29,641 nucleotides of DNA from an uncultured Clostridia bacterium (GTDB taxonomy: Bacteria > Bacillota_A > Clostridia > TANB77 > CAG-508). The stretch lies in assembly GCA_944392525.1 (NCBI GenBank), contig CALXXB010000008.1:1-29641 (forward strand), in the 5' to 3' direction. The position numbers and the translations under genes are program-made. Below are positions 1-9,100 of this stretch, one piece after another (position 1 is the first letter of the stretch; each line of letters begins with the position of its first letter). Below the pieces are notes generated by a model. That model saw nothing but the letters and a program-made list of their open reading frames with translations, was not told where the DNA came from and ran no database searches.

Positions 1-717
1 TCAGATGCAATAGATAATAACGAAAAAATTGTTGTTGAAGGTGCTCAAGCCTTTCGCTTGGATTTAGACCATGGAGATTACCCAATGGTTACTAGCTCAA
101 ATCCAGTAGTTTCTGGAACACTTTGTGGAGCTGCACTCCCTCCTCAATCTTTAAAGGTTGTAATCGGAGTTGATAAAGCATATAACAGTCGTGTTGGAAA
201 TGGACCTTTTCCAACTGAATTGCCAGCTTCTATAGATGAAGATGGAAATGTTATAAAAGATGCCGTAGCCTTAGAAGGAGATATAGTTCGTGACTTAGGT
301 CATGAATATGGAACAACTACAAAAAGACCAAGAAGATGTGGTTGGATGGACTGCCCTATTCTTCGTTCTGCAAAATACACATCTGGTATAGATTATCTTT
401 GTTTAAATCATTTAGATACTCTTGGTCAAATAGGTCTTAAATTAGGTTATATAAAAGTATGTACTTCTTATAAATATAAAGGTGAAATCATAAATCACTA
501 CCCTGATGATATCAATTTAAGTGATGAAATACCTGAACCTATTTATGAAACTTTAGATGGTGGTTGGGAAATAGATTCAAGTTGTAGAAATTATGAAGAT
601 TTACCAGATTTAGCAAAGAAATTTGTTGAAATTGTAGAAAAGGCTTCTGGGATACCTGTTAAATATTTAGGTACAGGCCCTGCAAATGATGATTTAATTG
701 TAAGAGAAGACATATAA
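1..717 (+). CDS. purA: Adenylosuccinate synthase, C-terminal part (5' end outside window)
   Basis: Catalyses GTP-dependent joining of IMP and aspartate to adenylosuccinate, the first committed step to AMP, in the cytosol. The frame is open from base 1, so the gene begins upstream; about 238 residues are visible. Family hallmarks are present: a VVEGAQ segment, then YPMVTSSNPV, the GPFPTEL loop, the GTTTKRPRRCGW substrate-binding segment, a KVCTSYKYKGE stretch and the terminal YLGTGPANDD motif. The missing N-terminal part would carry the GDEGKGK phosphate loop. engB follows after 34 bases with no terminator between them, so co-transcription is likely. The EGAQAFRLDLDHGDYP stretch differs a little from the commonest version but the identification is firm. 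Confidence 0.95.
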   Translation, partial: SDAIDNNEKIVVEGAQAFRLDLDHGDYPMVTSSNPVVSGTLCGAALPPQSLKVVIGVDKAYNSRVGNGPFPTELPASIDEDGNVIKDAVALEGDIVRDLGHEYGTTTKRPRRCGWMDCPILRSAKYTSGIDYLCLNHLDTLGQIGLKLGYIKVCTSYKYKGEIINHYPDDINLSDEIPEPIYETLDGGWEIDSSCRNYEDLPDLAKKFVEIVEKASGIPVKYLGTGPANDDLIVREDI

Positions 718-751
718 ATAACAAGTAAAATAAAAATTATAGGAGAAAATT

Positions 752-1339
752 ATGATAGTAAAAAATCCAAAATTTGAAATATCAGCAGTAAGTCCAAAGC
801 AATATCCTAAAAATGGTTTACCTGAAATTGTTTTAGTTGGAAAATCTAATGTTGGTAAATCAAGTTTTATAAATACAATGATTAATAGGAAAAAGCTTGC
901 TAGGACAAGTAGTGAGCCAGGAAAAACTAGACAAATTAATTTTTATAATATAGATGACTCATTCTATTTTGTTGATTTACCTGGATATGGCTTTAGTAAA
1001 ATGTCAAAAAAAGAACAAGAGCAAGTAGGAAAATTTATAGAAGAATATTTATTTAATAGACACGAAATTGCATTAATAATATTTTTAATAGATATTAGAC
1101 ATTCTCCTACTGCAAATGATAGACTTATGTATAATTACATTATCTCATCAGGATTACCTTGTATGATTTTAACAAATAAAGCAGATAAAATTGCTATTAC
1201 TAAAGTAGATGATACTGTAAAAGCATTGCAAAAAGAATTAAACCCTATAGGAGATATTCCAACTTTTCCTTTTTCTTCTGAAAGGAAAATATATAAAGAT
1301 GATGTTTGGAAATTTATAGATGATTTTTTGAACAAATAA
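752..1339 (+). CDS. engB: Ribosome biogenesis GTP-binding protein EngB/YsxC
   Basis: TRAFAC-class small GTPase of the YihA/YsxC family, which helps assemble the large ribosomal subunit. It has 195 residues, the usual length. G1 is GKSNVGKS at residues 30-37, the G2 region has the conserved GKTRQINF run (57-64), G3 is DLPGYGF (75-81) and G4 is TNKADK (141-146). The ATG is preceded by AGGAG with good spacing. It lies 34 bases after purA and ends at a strong bidirectional hairpin terminator, so it is the last gene of its unit and converges with the SipW-like gene on the other strand. Confidence 0.96.
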   Translation: MIVKNPKFEISAVSPKQYPKNGLPEIVLVGKSNVGKSSFINTMINRKKLARTSSEPGKTRQINFYNIDDSFYFVDLPGYGFSKMSKKEQEQVGKFIEEYLFNRHEIALIIFLIDIRHSPTANDRLMYNYIISSGLPCMILTNKADKIAITKVDDTVKALQKELNPIGDIPTFPFSSERKIYKDDVWKFIDDFLNK

Positions 1340-1340
1340 A

Positions 1341-1377
1341 AAAGAGACATTAAGGTCTTTCCCTTAATGTCTTTTTT
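1341..1377. terminator. Bidirectional intrinsic terminator between engB and the minus-strand surface locus
   Basis: A perfect 10-bp stem (1346-1355 with 1362-1371), extendable by A/T pairs, has a 6-base loop. It is flanked by a T run on the plus strand (1372-1377) and an A run at 1338-1343 that gives a U run in minus-strand RNA. The last codons and the TAA stop (1350-1352) of the minus-strand SipW-like gene lie inside the stem. Confidence 0.85.
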
Positions 1378-1934
1378 CTTTTTATTCTTCTTTTATATGC
1401 ATTTTTATTATATATAAATTTCATGATAAGTATAATAATTATTATAACTGTAGTTATTTTAGATTGTAAAATTTTAAGTAAAATTCCTAAAATTGGAACA
1501 ACACCTATAACTTTGCCAATTACCTCATTTTTTGATACTTCTTCTATATCAGAAAAATAATTGTTATTTGATTTAGTACGGTAAATTACTTTTCCATCTA
1601 TTACTCCTGTACTTACAACCGTATTTATTCTGACCTTTCCATTTACTTCATATGCTATATTATCGTTTACCTCTATATTCTCATTAGATTTATATTCTCT
1701 TGTAACAACCAAGCTATTTTTTGGAATTTCATCCCCCATCAAATCGCTTTCCATTGAGAACAAGCTAATTTCCATCAAGTTAAAATACTCTGATTTTTTT
1801 ATTGTAGTATTTACCAAAAATATAACATTTAAAATAACAAATAAAACTAAAATAGTATATATTATTTTTGATATTATCTCTTTATTCCTAGCTTTTTTCA
1901 GGAATTTAATCCTTGTTTCTTTTTTCTTGTTCAA
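1350..1934 (-). CDS. Degenerate SipW-like signal peptidase homologue (probable pseudoenzyme)
   Basis: 194-residue membrane protein with a basic N-terminus, a TM helix at about 24-44, an extracytoplasmic S26-like domain and a second TM helix at about 152-172 followed by a very basic tail. It follows the ER-type signal peptidase (SipW) plan. The box B equivalent reads LFSMES, so a serine is present at residue 60 but its usual flank is lost. Where active homologues have ITH the sequence reads RIN, with Asn104 at the catalytic His position. The TKGD box reads TKSN. Proteolysis is therefore unlikely; a partner or scaffold role for the adjacent SipW is an inference. It uses a TTG start and overlaps the preceding sipW by 29 bases. 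AGGAG lies about 14 bases upstream, a long spacing that suggests weak, coupled translation. It is the last gene of unit 2. Confidence 0.75.
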   Translation of the reverse strand: MNKKKETRIKFLKKARNKEIISKIIYTILVLFVILNVIFLVNTTIKKSEYFNLMEISLFSMESDLMGDEIPKNSLVVTREYKSNENIEVNDNIAYEVNGKVRINTVVSTGVIDGKVIYRTKSNNNYFSDIEEVSKNEVIGKVIGVVPILGILLKILQSKITTVIIIIILIMKFIYNKNAYKRRIKRKKTLRERP

Positions 1935-2493
1935 TTTTTCTTTTTTCTCTCCTATGTTCCTTTTTTTCCTCTTTTCTTATTCTTAAGAATAAGAATATTA
2001 ATAAAATTAAAACAATAAATAAAAATACAACTTGATTTTCTAAAGCATTTATTATATACCCTAGTTTTGGTATTGTTAAAACATTTTTTCCTTCTATCTG
2101 ACTATACTCTATTTTCTCGTCATCTTCTAGGTTGTTATTATCTCCTTTAGTCGTATATAATTTTTCACCATCTTTTTCTTCAATATTAGTAATTCGGTGT
2201 GTAATAACCTTATCACCTTGTTTAAAGGTTATTACATCACCCGTTTCTATTTTGTCTTCTTTAGTTTTTCTTACTATTGAAACATCTCCAGAATTTATAG
2301 AAGGTTTCATACTGTCTGTTGTTATAATATATGCCTTATAACCAAATATACTAACATCATCTATTTTGTTTAAGCAAGAAATAAAGACTAATATAATATT
2401 ATATAATAAGATTATTATAATTACGTCTATTACCTTTTTTGCTATTTCTACATTTTTCTTTCTTTTGTTTATATTATCAATATCATACTTCAT
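1906..2493 (-). CDS. sipW: SipW-type (ER-type) signal peptidase I
   Basis: 195-residue membrane protease with an N-terminal TM helix (about 21-41), an extracytoplasmic catalytic domain, a C-terminal TM helix (about 151-171) and a charged Lys/Glu/Arg tail. The catalytic serine is Ser61 in TTDSMKPS and the general base is His99 in VITHRI, which replaces the lysine of ordinary bacterial signal peptidases. A TKGDNNN box follows and the GK..L.IPKLG end is typical. SipW enzymes remove the signal peptides of TasA-like fibre proteins. The start has AAAGGA at good spacing and lies 11 bases after the stop of the giant surface protein, suggesting it processes exported proteins of this locus. The downstream degenerate homologue overlaps its 3' end. 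Confidence 0.9.
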   Translation of the reverse strand: MKYDIDNINKRKKNVEIAKKVIDVIIIILLYNIILVFISCLNKIDDVSIFGYKAYIITTDSMKPSINSGDVSIVRKTKEDKIETGDVITFKQGDKVITHRITNIEEKDGEKLYTTKGDNNNLEDDEKIEYSQIEGKNVLTIPKLGYIINALENQVVFLFIVLILLIFLFLRIRKEEKKEHRREKRKIEQEKRNKD

Positions 2494-2504
2494 TTTAAAT
2501 TCCT

Positions 2505-5500
2505 TTATTTTATAACTATATATTCATATGCTTCACCAACATATGTTTTTCCATCATATAACTTAAAGACTAACTTATATGTTCCTGTAACTAAATCTGC
2601 TTTTAATCTCAAATTATAATCCTGCGTATTTGTTGGATTTTCAAATGCCACATACTCTCTATCTTTATCTGTCGTTGGTAGTTGATATAATACATATTCT
2701 TGCATATCTACTTTTTCATATTCCATATCATATACATCATTATACTTTCTTCTATATAGTGAAACTGTTATATTTGGATTTTCTAGTGCTGATGAATATT
2801 CTACTGTACTTACTATTTGATTTGTTCCATTTACTGTGTTTCCTGTTTTTTTATCTACAATTTTTGCTTCATCATTTGTTATTACTTTTAATCCATATGC
2901 TGAGTTAATTATTCTAACATTTAATTCTATTTTATCAGATGCTGTTAACCCATAATAAATACCATCTGATGAACCAAACGATTCTATTACTATTTTATAA
3001 TCCCCTGTTGCCCATGTTGTATTATTTTCTGTATTTATTTTTATTCTAGCAAGTACATCTGTTACTTTATCTGCTATACTAATTCTTGTTGTTCCGTCAA
3101 CTCTTGGATAATATTTTTGTCCATCTAATTCAAAGTTAACACCTAGTAAACTATCAATTCCTAATCTATTTCCATCAATATCATAAATAGATATTTTTAT
3201 TCCTAACTTCTTATCAAAGTATTGTGTATCATAAATCGTTTTTGAATCTACAACAGTTTGTGTAAATGATGTTTCTACATTTAAATCAGCTTTATTTCCT
3301 AAATATAATGTTGTAGGATCTATGCTACCCTTTAGCTTAATTGTTGCGTCTTGATTAGAATAAACCGAATATTTTAAAACATCTCTCTCTATACCAATAA
3401 CTCCTACTAATGTTTGGTCATCATCATTTCTTAGTTCCATTAATAGTGAATTATTTATTACATTTTCTTGCATGTTCGTATCTGAAAAGCTTACATGGAA
3501 AATGAAGTTTTCATATATTGTGTTTTGATCCTGTAAATAATAATTTTTACTTTCTTCAGCTTCATTATATTTACCATTTTCACTTCCCATTACTATAAAA
3601 TCTTCTAAATAATATACATATTTATTTTTAGCTACATCATCAGCAGTTACTATATAGTAATAATATTTATTTGTTACCATATCAAGCATTGTAAGTTTTG
3701 TATTTTCTGGAAAGCAATAAGGTAGTCCATTTGAATCTGTTGATATTAATGCTCTTTTATGATTGAAAAATTCATCATAATAGTTATAGTCTTCTCTATC
3801 TTCTTCATCAATTTGATCTATTGAAAATGTATGTGAAAAGTATACAGAAAAATCACTATTACTTGTTATTGTTGTATCTGTTGATGTAAATAGTCCAAAT
3901 TTTTGTCCTGGTGTAATAGCACCTTCATAAAAGTCATCTTGGAACAAATTACTTGAGATTGTTACAATTATATTTATCCAAGATATATCATAATGTAAAT
4001 CATCAGTTGGTGTTAATACCTGAAGCATTATTGATACTTCTCCTAATGCTCTTTTTTCTGTTATATTTTGTGAGTGATATAAACAAATATTAAATGTTGG
4101 TGCATAACTTGAATTGTCTTTATCATACTCTTTTGTTCCTGTATAACTTCCACCATCTTCTGTTAAAAATGTTGTTTCTCCTTTTGTTTCCCAACCAGTA
4201 TTTCCTGTTTCTATTGTTAATCCTAATAAATTATTTGCCTTATTTTCATCTGGTTCGATTGGATTTATTTCACTTGGATCTACCAATTCAACACCATTCA
4301 TAAGTCCTGGTGAAACACCTGTTACTATATATTTTACGTTAGGTGTTGAAAATCCTTGTAATAAAAGTTCCTTCGTTCCAAGTGTTATATATTTTGAAGC
4401 AGCTAATTCAACATTAAATGTTTCTACATTCTTTTGTTCTCCTGCAACCCACATATAGTATGCATCATTTTCTGGTGTTGGAGTTATATAATTTGCTTTA
4501 ATTACTCCGTTATCATTATAATTTGTATAAAATCCATCTACTTTTATATCGTGATTTACTAAATGCTGTCCAAGTACATAAGCATTATTCATAAATACAC
4601 CTTCATTTGTTATTGTATCTCCATTATTATATCCATGATAATATAAACCTGTACTTGTAGCTGGACCATTTCTACTTGAAAATAATCCAAAGAAAAACAT
4701 TCCAGAAACTTCACCATAAGTTGTTACTTGCTCATTTGTAGCTACATTTAAGTTCTTTCCTTCTAACATATAAATTCTATTATCTACATTTCTTACTGTT
4801 TCTCCTGTATCTTCATTTATTGTTGCGTATCCTTTTACCTCATTTCCATTTTCGTCATCTACAACACTAGATAACTTTGTAAGTAAGTTCGCTCCATTTT
4901 GAAGATATAACACTGAATTATTTTTTAATTTTACTTCATTTACCCTACTTATTGAGAAAAATGTCGTTGCATACTCATTTGTTCTATCTGTTGCTCCTGA
5001 TAGTGACATTGATGAATTTATAATAGTTGCCAAAGTTGCTCTTTGAAGCGAAATATTCATTTGAGGATTATCTGGAGTTCCATAATTTTTGATTGTTATA
5101 TAACTTTCTCCACTTGTACTTGAAGCATTTCCTGAGCCAAATATACTTCCAGTCATAACAAAGTTTTCATGTTTATTCCCATCTATTAATATATCAGTTC
5201 CATCTGTAACACTTATGAATGAGAAGTCATAGTTTTCATCTCCATCAGCATTTGCTTCTCCTCCACCAAATACTGTTCCTACAATATTTATATCTCCTAT
5301 TTCTAGTGAAGTATCTCCTACTGCATCATAACCTATTTTGGTAGAAGTTGTACCATATACAACAGAAGTATTTGCTCCTCCATATACGTTTCCACCAATT
5401 GTACCTCCAACAATGTTTACATTACTTGAAGAATGATTTTCTTCTGTTCCTGTTGCTGCCTCATTTCCACCTCCAAATACATTATTAACAACATTGTTTT

Positions 5501-6140
5501 TAGTTCCATCCATTACTAAATTTGTAGTTCCATATACTGTAGCTGTTTTTCCATTTCCTCCTGCATATAAACTCTCTTTCAAAGTAGAGTCTTTTACATG
5601 TAAGTTTGTATTTCCCGCTACTGTTCCTTCATTTCCTCCTGCATATACATTATCTCCAACATTTGTATTAGAAATATAAACATTTGTATCAGTTTCAACT
5701 CTGGCTTCATTTCCTCCACCAAATACACTTTTAACGACACTATTTTGAGTTCCATCCATTACTAAATTTGTAGTTCCATATACTATAGCTGTTTTTCCAT
5801 TTCCTCCTGCATATAAACTATTTCCTAATGTAGAATCTTTTACATGTAGATTTGTATTTCCTGTTACTTCTCCTTCATTTCCTCCTGCATATACATTATC
5901 TCCAATATTTGCATTAGAAAGATAAACATTTGTATCAGTTTCAACACCTGCTTGGTTTCCTCCACCATATACATATCTTAAAACTGTTCCGTTGATGTTT
6001 ACATTTGTTACATGTGTTGCAACTTGGTTTCCTCCACCATATACATCTGTTGTCTGTCCACCATTTATTGTAACATACGGTGTCGTACATGTTCCACCAA
6101 GGTTATTTCCTCCATAGACACTTCCAACAGTTCCGTGAAT
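2505..6140 (-). CDS. Giant glycine-rich surface protein, C-terminal part after a frameshift
   Basis: Continuation of the 6103-11064 gene in another frame. The frame is open from 6140 and the first in-frame ATG is at 5759, but that ATG has no ribosome site and lies inside a repeat, so it is not a real start. The first part contains about a dozen solenoid units of the form V-[YF]-[GA]-G-G-N-[EQG]. Then comes a conserved-looking domain around YYMWVAGE...ELAASKYITLGTKEL, and several hundred residues of beta-rich domains ending in an all-beta C-terminus. There is no LPXTG motif, no C-terminal TM helix and no positively charged tail, so attachment must be by another route, such as incorporation into the fibre. 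The stop lies 11 bases before sipW. If the extra base is removed, the joined protein is 2852 residues. Confidence 0.8.
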   Translation of the reverse strand: MHGTVGSVYGGNNLGGTCTTPYVTINGGQTTDVYGGGNQVATHVTNVNINGTVLRYVYGGGNQAGVETDTNVYLSNANIGDNVYAGGNEGEVTGNTNLHVKDSTLGNSLYAGGNGKTAIVYGTTNLVMDGTQNSVVKSVFGGGNEARVETDTNVYISNTNVGDNVYAGGNEGTVAGNTNLHVKDSTLKESLYAGGNGKTATVYGTTNLVMDGTKNNVVNNVFGGGNEAATGTEENHSSSNVNIVGGTIGGNVYGGANTSVVYGTTSTKIGYDAVGDTSLEIGDINIVGTVFGGGEANADGDENYDFSFISVTDGTDILIDGNKHENFVMTGSIFGSGNASSTSGESYITIKNYGTPDNPQMNISLQRATLATIINSSMSLSGATDRTNEYATTFFSISRVNEVKLKNNSVLYLQNGANLLTKLSSVVDDENGNEVKGYATINEDTGETVRNVDNRIYMLEGKNLNVATNEQVTTYGEVSGMFFFGLFSSRNGPATSTGLYYHGYNNGDTITNEGVFMNNAYVLGQHLVNHDIKVDGFYTNYNDNGVIKANYITPTPENDAYYMWVAGEQKNVETFNVELAASKYITLGTKELLLQGFSTPNVKYIVTGVSPGLMNGVELVDPSEINPIEPDENKANNLLGLTIETGNTGWETKGETTFLTEDGGSYTGTKEYDKDNSSYAPTFNICLYHSQNITEKRALGEVSIMLQVLTPTDDLHYDISWINIIVTISSNLFQDDFYEGAITPGQKFGLFTSTDTTITSNSDFSVYFSHTFSIDQIDEEDREDYNYYDEFFNHKRALISTDSNGLPYCFPENTKLTMLDMVTNKYYYYIVTADDVAKNKYVYYLEDFIVMGSENGKYNEAEESKNYYLQDQNTIYENFIFHVSFSDTNMQENVINNSLLMELRNDDDQTLVGVIGIERDVLKYSVYSNQDATIKLKGSIDPTTLYLGNKADLNVETSFTQTVVDSKTIYDTQYFDKKLGIKISIYDIDGNRLGIDSLLGVNFELDGQKYYPRVDGTTRISIADKVTDVLARIKINTENNTTWATGDYKIVIESFGSSDGIYYGLTASDKIELNVRIINSAYGLKVITNDEAKIVDKKTGNTVNGTNQIVSTVEYSSALENPNITVSLYRRKYNDVYDMEYEKVDMQEYVLYQLPTTDKDREYVAFENPTNTQDYNLRLKADLVTGTYKLVFKLYDGKTYVGEAYEYIVIK
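5511..6002 (-). repeat. Tandem duplication, two 246-bp units, in the giant surface gene
   Basis: The unit 5511-5756 is followed directly by a near-identical unit 5757-6002; both begin (plus strand) with CATTACTAAATTTGTAGTTC. The period of 246 bp equals 82 codons, so the frame is kept, and each unit encodes about four solenoid rungs (NSLYAGGNGKTA-like, FGGGNEA-like and DNVYAGGNEG-like). Differences are mostly single substitutions, indicating a fairly recent duplication. Confidence 0.8.
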
Positions 6141-9100
6141 TTACAGTAACATTTGTCGTATCTACTTGTCCTCCTTGATTGTTTCCACCATAGATATTTT
6201 CATAAGTTCCTGAATTTATTTCTACATTAGTAGTATTTACTATTCCTGATGAGTTTGAACCACCAAATACATCTCTAACATTTGCACCTTCTCCATATAC
6301 ATATGTCTCTGGTACACCTGCTTGGTTTCCTCCTCCATATACACTTGGTATTTGATTATCTGATTTACTTAAAGTTACCGTTGTTTTATTAGTATCAACT
6401 TGGTTTCCTCCACCATATACAGCTCCTGTAATACTTCCACCATTTATATTAACATTTGCATCTTGTGTAGTTCCACCAATATTGTTACCACCAAACACTG
6501 TAGCAATTGTTCCGCCAGTTGTTTCTATATTACTTCTATTTACTGTTCCTGTTTGGTTTGAACCTCCATATATATAGCCTGTATTTCCTCCTGTTACATA
6601 TACATTCGTTGTTTCTACATCTGCTGAGTTTCCTCCTGCATATACATTATTGCTTGTACCATTACTTATATTAACTGTAGTTGTTGTTACTTTTGCTTGA
6701 TTTCCTCCAGCAAACACATCATTGTTCGTTCCACCTTTTATATTTACAGTAGAAGTTGTAACAGTTGCTTGGTTTCCTCCACCATATACAGTTTCTTGTG
6801 TTCCTCCATTTATATTTACAACGGTATTTCCTTGTATTTCTCCAAGGTTTCCTCCACCGTAAATTGCTGCTGTATGTGTTCCTGCATTTATATCAATATT
6901 TGTATTTCCTTCTACTTTAGCAATGTTTCCACCGCCATATACTTCAGATGTTAAATTTGCAGAAATAGCTATATTAGAGTTTCCTATTAGTTTTGCCATT
7001 TCTCCATATCCAGAAACTCCTGCTCCTGCTCCGAATATTTTTCCATTAATTGTAGGCGTTCCTGTTATTTCTATGCTTGATGTTCCTTGCATTTGTGCTA
7101 GATTTGGTCTTGATGAATAATTATATCCACATCCTGCCGCAAAAATATTTCCTTCTATTATAGGACTTCCAGAAATATTTATATAACTGTCTCCATATAA
7201 AGAGCCACCATCATTTGCTGTTACATTCGCATTTAAATATTCCGTATAACCATATCCACCACCATAGACATCTCCTTTGATTGTTCCTCCTGTTATATTT
7301 AAAGTTACTGAAGTATCAAATTCTCGTCCATAACTTTTATAATTATCTGATGAATCTTCGCTGTATCCTGTAACACCACCAGCTCCCGCACCATAAATAT
7401 TATCTGTTATTTCTCCACCAGAAATATTTATAGTTATATTTCCGTAATAATATGAGTCACAAGTATTTCCGCTAGCATTTGGACTACCAACAACTCCCAT
7501 ATTTCTTCCAAGACATCCACCATAAAGTTCTTCAATACTTCCTCCTGTTACGTTAATTGTAGATGTTCCTAGATATGTATTTTCTGGATAATTCCAGTTT
7601 CTTGGTCTTGTTTGTGAGTCACCTATACTTCCACCAATCAAACGTCCTACACTACCATTTTTTATATTTTGTACAACATTTGAATAGTTATTTCCTGCTG
7701 CAGACCCACCTGTAAGCAAGTTTACGTCATAATCATATTCACTTGCCGTTGTAGAGTTTTGGATATCTATTGTTATAGTAACATTAAATGAATCTTCTTT
7801 AGAAGAACCGGTAAAGTCATGTGATGTTGTCTGTCCTTGTCCACTTGATGTTCCTGGACTTCCTCCTCCTATAATTCTTCCATATGTACCACTTTTTATA
7901 ATAATTTGTGGATTGTTTCTAGGTAATTGTCTTAAATTATATTGTAACCAACCACATATGATGTGAACTGCTGGTGCATTTCCTCCAAGCAAACCTTGGT
8001 TAGTATTAGAATCTGCATAGCCGACCATCGTTACTCCTTCGCCAATAGTCATGCTATATCCTTGTAGATACAAATATAATTGTTCTTCTGTTCCTCCGAA
8101 CCAGCCACTATCATTTGTTCCATACCAATCCATATACATAAAGTTAGTATCTGCTGTTAAATATCTATAAGAAGATGAACCACTATAGAAATATAATCTT
8201 CCATCATAATCTTGTCCATCATACATTCCTGTTATTGTTGCTGGTTTATTATATGTACTGCTATTTGCTGAATTGAAAAATGAATTAGATGAATAATCTC
8301 CCATTATTACAATTACATTACTATTTGTAGTTCCATTTCTGTCTAATTTTCCATATGCTGTACTTAAATTTTGTACCGGAGTTTGCGGTGTAAATCCATC
8401 ATTTCTGTTATTTCCATTATTATAATCAACATAAATTACTGTTCTATCTCCATAAGTAAAACTATTTTCTGTTGACATAGCAGGTATTTTTTCGTTTGTT
8501 GCAACTAATCTATATTCGCATCCCTTTTCTAGCCCAGTAAGTGTAAGTGAATTTTCACCTTCTAACATCTCACTTGTTCCTGCAATATCTTTTCTATACC
8601 ATTGGAATGTAAAATCATCTACTGTTGTATATTTTAAGCCTGGTCCTTCTAGGCTTGCTGTTACACTATCATTGTTCTCATTTATATCAAAAACAATATC
8701 CACTCCTAAGCATTCTATCGTAAACTTAGTTACTGTATAATATTCTCCATCAAATGTTACAATTACCCAATTTTCATCTTCTTCATAATTTTCTTTCCAT
8801 GTATAAGAAAAATCTTCCCATGGTTCTTCTGTACCATTTTTATAATAATGTGTTTCATAATTACCTATTTGCCATGGATCTGTTATTTCCAAATTATAAG
8901 TATATTCTGGATTTTCATTTACAGATGATGTTAATCTTTCTTTAAAAGAAAATGTACCATTTTCATAAAGCCATGGAAGATATGAACAATTACTATTTGC
9001 ATTATTATTAAATACATTTAACATAGAGTTCATGTCAGTTGTATAAGTACCTTTGTTAAGACCTTGTACATATCCAATATTAGTATTTCTATTACTTACT

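Larger units (their letters stand above)
5150..6980 (-). repeat. Array of about 20-24 residue glycine-rich solenoid repeats
   Basis: More than twenty consecutive units share the core [VI]-[YF]-[GA]-G-[GSN]-N followed by Q/E-A/G and then T-x-V-x-[IV]. At the DNA level this shows on the plus strand as the recurring string TTTCCTCCACCATATAC. The spacing and the alternating beta/turn pattern fit rungs of a parallel beta-helix. The 246-bp duplication lies inside this array. Confidence 0.8.

Noticed and set aside
2505..5759. An independent 1084-residue protein starting at the ATG at 5759
   Set aside because: That ATG lies inside the repeat array, has no ribosome site, and the frame is open upstream to the insertion near 6135; it is the C-terminal part of the giant protein.
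5200..7000. CRISPR-like spaced repeats (recurring TTTCCTCCACCATATAC)
   Set aside because: Repeats are degenerate, in frame, and encode the YGGGN solenoid core; the spacers are coding too.
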